DNA of 26,900 bases. It comes from an uncultured candidate division Zixibacteria bacterium (GTDB taxonomy: Bacteria > Zixibacteria > MSB-5A5 > GN15 > FEB-12). Location: contig CAJVYT010000012.1 in NCBI GenBank assembly GCA_913009765.1, positions 1-26,900 of the forward strand, given 5' to 3'. The translations under genes and the position numbers were made by a program. A model generated the notes under the pieces. The model was not told where the DNA came from. It ran no database searches and saw nothing but the letters and a program-made list of their open reading frames with translations. Positions 23,669 to 26,900 of the stretch are shown here, piece by piece; within the stretch, counting starts at the first letter, position 1; each line of letters begins with the position of its first letter.

Positions 23669-24910
23669 ATGTTAACTTTGATTATACCTTTGTTAAACAG
23701 TATCCCCGGTTTATCGGGATATATTTTCCCGAATGAATATGAACTACAGTGGTCAATTTTAATTGTTATTTACCCATATCTGACAGGATTAGTCGCCGGT
23801 GCATTTATCTTGGCATCGCTTGAAAGAGTCTTTAAAGTTGAGGCGTTGAAACCGATTTACAGACTTTCACTATTAACAGCCTTAGCATTCATGTTTATCG
23901 CTCCTCTTCCTCTTCTTGCACATCTTGGACACCCTGAACGGTCTTTTGAAATGTTTTTAACTCCACACTCATCATCAGCAATGGCAATGTTTGGATTTGT
24001 GTATGCTTGGTATCTGATGGTTGTGTTACTGTTGGAAATATGGTTTGACTATCGTAAAGATATTGTAATTTGGTCAAATGAGAAAACAGGATTCATGAAA
24101 TATCTTTATAAACTTCTAACCTTAGGAGCAACTGATATTTCTGAAAAAGCAGTAGCATTTGATAACAAAATTGGCAAGATTATCACTATCATAGGAATCC
24201 CTTCTGCCTTTTTACTCCATGGATATGTAGGCTTTATTTTTGGTTCTATTAAGGCAAATCCGTGGTGGAGTTCTGTGCTGATGCCTATTGTATTTTTATT
24301 CTCTGCCATTGTATCAGGTATAGCACTCATGTTGATTGTATTTATGATTACGTCAATGATACGCTGGAAATCTATCAGTATGAAATGTCTTAACAAGCTT
24401 GCCGAACTACTTTTCTATACAATGCTTGTTGACTTCACATTAGAACTCTTGGATTTTATCCACCGCTTATATGAATCCGAAGAGTCGATAACCATTCTCT
24501 CTCAAATGATTTCTAACCGACTATTTATTTCTCTAATTATTACCCAGATTATAATTGGTTCTCTAATCCCTATGTTAGGATTGATATTCGGACGGTTTGG
24601 AAAACTCCCTGATGAATTACGCCGTATGATATATTTTATCTCTGCTATATTAGTACAAGTTGGTATTTTCTCAACCCGTTGGAATGTTGTCATAGGCGGA
24701 CAATTATTTTCGAAATCTTTTAGAGGATTGACGACTTACAAACTTGACATCTTCGGTCTTGAAGGACTCTTAGTGTCTGTTGTCTTGTTAGTTGCCCCAA
24801 TTGGGATTCTATGGGTGCTTACAAAAGTTCTCCCTCCATGGGATACTGATGCAGAAGTTGCCAAGCAAGTAAAAGATATGTCAGCTGATGCTACTACTGA
24901 ATCAATATAA
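23669..24910 (+). CDS. NrfD/PsrC-family polytopic membrane quinol-interacting subunit
   Basis: 413 residues with about nine to ten membrane helices. The early segment IYPYLTGLVAGAFILASL and PLPLLAHLGHPERSFEMFLTP-type loop (LAHLGHPERSF) are NrfD/PsrC hallmarks. It should anchor the Fe-S subunit and exchange electrons with menaquinone, possibly coupled to proton movement. The ATG is 1 nt after the previous stop, with GGGGAGG upstream. The three genes match an nrfBCD-like or Qrc/Dsr-type redox module, but no catalytic (NrfA, molybdopterin) subunit is encoded here. A terminator follows at 24935. Confidence 0.94.
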   Translation: MLTLIIPLLNSIPGLSGYIFPNEYELQWSILIVIYPYLTGLVAGAFILASLERVFKVEALKPIYRLSLLTALAFMFIAPLPLLAHLGHPERSFEMFLTPHSSSAMAMFGFVYAWYLMVVLLLEIWFDYRKDIVIWSNEKTGFMKYLYKLLTLGATDISEKAVAFDNKIGKIITIIGIPSAFLLHGYVGFIFGSIKANPWWSSVLMPIVFLFSAIVSGIALMLIVFMITSMIRWKSISMKCLNKLAELLFYTMLVDFTLELLDFIHRLYESEESITILSQMISNRLFISLIITQIIIGSLIPMLGLIFGRFGKLPDELRRMIYFISAILVQVGIFSTRWNVVIGGQLFSKSFRGLTTYKLDIFGLEGLLVSVVLLVAPIGILWVLTKVLPPWDTDAEVAKQVKDMSADATTESI

Positions 24911-24934
24911 TTGGTATTAAACAGATTTTTATAA

Positions 24935-24975
24935 ACAATGAGTCGGAACCAATTAAGCTTCGACTCTTTGTTTTA
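24935..24975 (+). terminator. Rho-independent-like terminator of the cytochrome operon
   Basis: ACAA-t-GAGTCG (24935-24945) pairs with CGACTC-t-TTGT (24961-24971), leaving a 15-nt loop and one mismatch, and is followed by TTT. It lies 25 nt after the NrfD stop. Confidence 0.55.
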
Positions 24976-25039
24976 AAACTACTCTTACAATGAAATGATT
25001 ATTTTTCTCTGCTTATATTTAGAATTAGACCGAAGCTAC

Positions 25040-25070
25040 AAAAAAGGCGGAACCGCTAAGGGGTTCCGCC
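25040..25070 (-). terminator. Strong hairpin terminator for the broken methyltransferase gene
   Basis: On the minus strand GGCGGAACC (25070-25062), a 7-nt loop, and GGTTCCGCC (25054-25046) form a perfect 9-bp stem followed by TTTTTT (25045-25040). It lies about 55 nt after the methyltransferase stop. The GCGGAAC arms resemble REP hairpin D, so it may have been derived from a REP element. Confidence 0.7.
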
Positions 25071-25124
25071 CATACGATGTTTTTATTCTAGAGAAGTAAC
25101 AATAATACAAACAATTTCATATAA

Positions 25125-25799
25125 TTAACTACGAGTTTTTTTGGCTACAATAATAATATAATCTGATAAGCAGAATTTCTTAATAGTTGAGATTACAAGA
25201 TTATTAATTATTCCAGACTTTCCATCTTTGTAAAGATGTGACCATGACTCAAAATGTAAAGGAGTAAAACCAACAGCTTCCACAAGTTTCGAAAGGCTTC
25301 TCTTATTAAACGAAAAGAGATGCCATGGAAAACCAAAATGACCATAATTATTGTTTTTTATTCCTGTCCTGCATTTTACCGATTTGAATCTATTTGAAAG
25401 ACCTGCTAAGTTTGGTACTTGTGCAAAAATGAAACCACCAGGTTCTAAAACACGCTCACATGCCTTAAGAGTTTCAATCGGGTCATACAGATGTTCTAAA
25501 ACATCCCAAATAACTACAGCTTTGTAAAGTGTTTGTGGATAATAATCTTCTAACTTGAGGTGATGGATAGGTATTTTTTAAATATTTCCGGCAATATCTG
25601 AAAGCATTTTGCTGATATCAATTCCCTCGCATTGTAATCCACTCCTATTTGCAGCAAGACAAAATACTCCACCTCCAATAAGAGTATATCCGAACTCGTG
25701 CGTCTTCCCATAATACATTATGAAAGTTAGAAGAATCAATGATACATAATTTATGACGATTTCTTCCTTTCTTAATTTTTTCTGATTACCCGCACTCAT
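25125..25799 (-). pseudogene. Broken SAM-dependent methyltransferase fused to a membrane-protein-like N-terminus
   Basis: One frame runs from ATG 25799 to TAA 25125 with a single internal TAA at 25578. After that stop come clear class I methyltransferase motifs: VVIWDVLEHLYDP, RVLEPGGFIFAQVPN and HLFSFNKRSLSKLVEAVGF, ending in a normal C-terminus. Before it is GGGVFCLAANRSGLQCEGIDIS, the motif I/II region, but the expected LDVGCG start is replaced by HEFGYTLI and a hydrophobic helix (INYVSLILLTFIMYYG). The first ~50 residues look like a small membrane protein, the usual neighbour of YgzD-type XRE regulators. A deletion fusion plus a nonsense change, or an assembly error, would explain this. 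The ATG follows the XRE stop by 1 nt. Confidence 0.72.
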
Positions 25800-25800
25800 A

Positions 25801-26061
25801 TTATTCTCCCATTCGTTTTTTATTTTCCAGTAACTGCTGGCTTAACGGTTTTAACGGTTCGGTTGAAAAAATCATCTCTATCGGAAGTTTAAATACTTCA
25901 GAAATACGAAACGCCAAATCAAGCGAAGGGTTGTATTCCTCTCGTTCCAGATACCCGATAGTCTGAAAATTTACACCTATTTTCTCTGCCAGTTCTTTAC
26001 GGGAGATATTCCGCTCCTCACGCAGAACAGCAATTCGATTATACAGTTTTCTGTTATCCAT
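25801..26061 (-). CDS. Small XRE-family transcriptional regulator (YgzD-like)
   Basis: 86 residues with one helix-turn-helix: NRIAVLREERNISRKELAEK, IGVNFQTIGYLEREEYNPSL, DLAFRISEVFKLPIEMIF. The C-terminal tail (PLSQQLLENKKRMGE) is short. Such proteins commonly regulate themselves and an adjacent membrane protein gene. No Shine-Dalgarno precedes the ATG; TATATT lies only 7 nt upstream of it, suggesting a leaderless message. A 16-bp palindrome at 26081-26096 is the likely operator. The downstream partner gene is broken. Confidence 0.9.
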   Translation of the reverse strand: MDNRKLYNRIAVLREERNISRKELAEKIGVNFQTIGYLEREEYNPSLDLAFRISEVFKLPIEMIFSTEPLKPLSQQLLENKKRMGE

Positions 26062-26068
26062 ATTGTCA

Positions 26069-26096
26069 ATATAACTACTTGTTGTATATTTACAAC
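26069..26096 (-). promoter_or_regulatory. Promoter with palindromic operator for the XRE gene
   Basis: GTTGTA-N4-TACAAC (26081-26096) is a perfect inverted repeat. On the minus strand TTGTAA inside it (about 26095-26090) works as a -35 with a 16-nt spacer... giving TATATT (26074-26069) as -10. The predicted start point is at or next to the ATG at 26061. Confidence 0.5.
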
Positions 26097-26205
26097 AGCT
26101 TATTTTAAATAATTTCTACTTTTTTACTTTTTTTCTCGTTTCTTAGGTCATTTTGCATCATTAGCATCTCTCCCGCATAAAGTTACAGGGAAATGGCTTT
26201 TTTTG

Positions 26206-26228
26206 AGAAATGGCTTAAAGCCATTTCT
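26206..26228. repeat. 23-bp perfect inverted repeat in an otherwise empty stretch
   Basis: AGAAATGGCTT and AAGCCATTTCT flank one central A; a direct copy of GAAATGGCTT also occurs 15 nt to the left (26190-26199). It could be a bidirectional transcription stop or a transposon relic. The rest of 26097-26452 shows no convincing gene: the one longer frame (26183-26377, minus) runs through this palindrome and has no recognisable product. Confidence 0.6.
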
Positions 26229-26452
26229 GCTAATATTTTTTGTAGTGATTCTGTAATCCATTGCATTTCTCTTTCTCTCATGATTCTTTCATGTATAGAG
26301 AAATTTGTGGATTTAGGGTGATGTCGTATGAAATTTGTATAGGAAGTAGGAGCAGACGAGGGCATTTTTCCAATCACAAAAAGTTTTATATATATAAGAT
26401 TTGTGTTATTATATATTATTGTTAATAAACTAATTTTTAAGAGAATAATTAT

Positions 26453-26729
26453 ATGGAAATTAAAGACACAGAAATATTAAGCCTTTCAAAAATTCTAATC
26501 AAAAAAGTATTAAAACATTTAAATAAATTGCATCAAGAAGGATTGATAAAAGAGCAAATAGTATCAAATCTTTCATTTGATTCAGAAACTATTAGATATA
26601 TAGATGATAATAAGATGGACTTATCATACTTAAATCTATATATGATATGGGCATTAGACAAATCAGAAGACTACAAAAAATTTGAAAAGACCATCTCTGA
26701 ATTTCCACAATTCAAAAGTAGAATGAATA
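26453..26729 (+). CDS. Unrecognised protein, N-terminal 92 residues, cut off by adapter sequence
   Basis: ATG at 26453 with a weak upstream GAGAAT, then 92 codons of soluble, Lys/Leu/Ile-rich, helical-looking protein (for example ILIKKVLKHLNKLHQEGLIK). The frame seems to continue, but the apparent last residues IGRAHV are the translation of Illumina adapter. The true C-terminus is missing. No family is recognised; the pattern KMDLSYLNLYMIWAL near the end has a mildly amphipathic helix. Orientation is opposite to the XRE gene. Confidence 0.6.
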
Positions 26730-26795
26730 AGATCGGAAGAGCACACGTCTGAACTCCAGTCACACTGATATATCTCGTATGCCGTCTTCTGCTTG
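26730..26795 (+). other. Illumina TruSeq adapter with index (assembly contaminant)
   Basis: Begins AGATCGGAAGAGCACACGTC and continues exactly as the TruSeq indexed adapter: the universal part ends CAGTCAC at 26763, the 8-base index region is ACTGATAT (26764-26771), and the P7 end ATCTCGTATGCCGTCTTCTG, then CTTG, closes it at 26795. It is not bacterial DNA. Confidence 0.98.
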
Positions 26796-26900
26796 AAAAA
26801 AAAAAAAAACAAATAAAAAACAACAAAAAAAAAAAAACAACAACACCCCTCGTTGTATCTTCTTCAGTAACATCGTATGTCACATCAGTCGATTCTCACC
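26796..26900. other. Poly-A read-through and chimeric tail after the adapter
   Basis: 26796-26840 is almost pure A with scattered C, as produced when a read runs past the adapter. 26841-26900 is complex again; its minus strand reads ESTDVTYDVTEEDTTRG, which could be real coding sequence from elsewhere. Its position here is not trustworthy. Confidence 0.85.

Noticed and set aside
26183..26377. 64-codon minus-strand frame upstream of the XRE gene
   Set aside because: It runs through a perfect 23-bp inverted repeat, lacks a ribosome binding site and has no recognisable domain.
26671..26883. 70-codon minus-strand frame at the contig end
   Set aside because: It is a translation of adapter and poly-A sequence.

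Overview
The window is AT-rich DNA from a draft assembly, probably of an uncultured, motile Gram-negative bacterium. Evidence for that lifestyle is a CheA/CheB/CheR/CheZ/CheY set, a Tat translocase, and an octaheme cytochrome with a periplasmic Fe-S protein and a NrfD-type membrane subunit. The taxonomy cannot be fixed from these genes. The overall look (RAYT/REP repeats, DUF512-Der pair, MTH1187 protein, HEAT-rich signalling cluster) would fit an FCB-group or Zixibacteria-like lineage, but that is a guess. The last ~170 bases are not genomic sequence in its natural order: an Illumina adapter, a poly-A run and an unrelated tail are fused to the end.

Region 1 (1-12262, all minus strand, so read from right to left): a strong promoter, a radical-SAM DUF512 protein overlapping der, a partner-switching module (RsbU-type phosphatase, RsbW-type kinase, STAS antagonist), a 634-residue HEAT-repeat protein, a stand-alone receiver, cheR, two more CheY-like receivers, cheZ, cheA and the first part of cheB. 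A phospho-relay for a CheY output and a Ser/Thr partner switch are therefore combined in one run of co-directional genes. No CheW or receptor is inside the window.

Region 2 (12321-18480): tatC, whose upstream side carries a palindromic repeat; an exported protein with carboxypeptidase-regulatory-like domains sitting between two copies of the last 24 bp of nrdR; nrdR with a perfect FNR/CRP-type palindrome upstream; a REP-associated tyrosine transposase (RAYT) bracketed by two-hairpin REP units; glyA with a downstream MTH1187-type thiamine-binding protein; a PilZ protein; and a decayed second RAYT with its own REP hairpin.

Region 3 (18553-21952): rpiB and ilvE (overlapping by 1 nt), bioY, an exported msrA, and two tandem paralogous single-pass membrane proteins, one of only 40 residues.

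Region 4 (22057-24975, plus strand): a three-gene respiratory operon (membrane-anchored octaheme cytochrome c, Tat-exported four-cluster ferredoxin-like protein, NrfD/PsrC quinol-side subunit) with a promoter and a terminator. No catalytic subunit is adjacent. The Fe-S subunit is a likely client of the TatC encoded in region 2.

Region 5 (25040-26900): a broken methyltransferase-like gene behind a small XRE regulator that has a palindromic operator, a mostly featureless stretch, the start of an unrecognised gene, and the adapter artefact that cuts it off.
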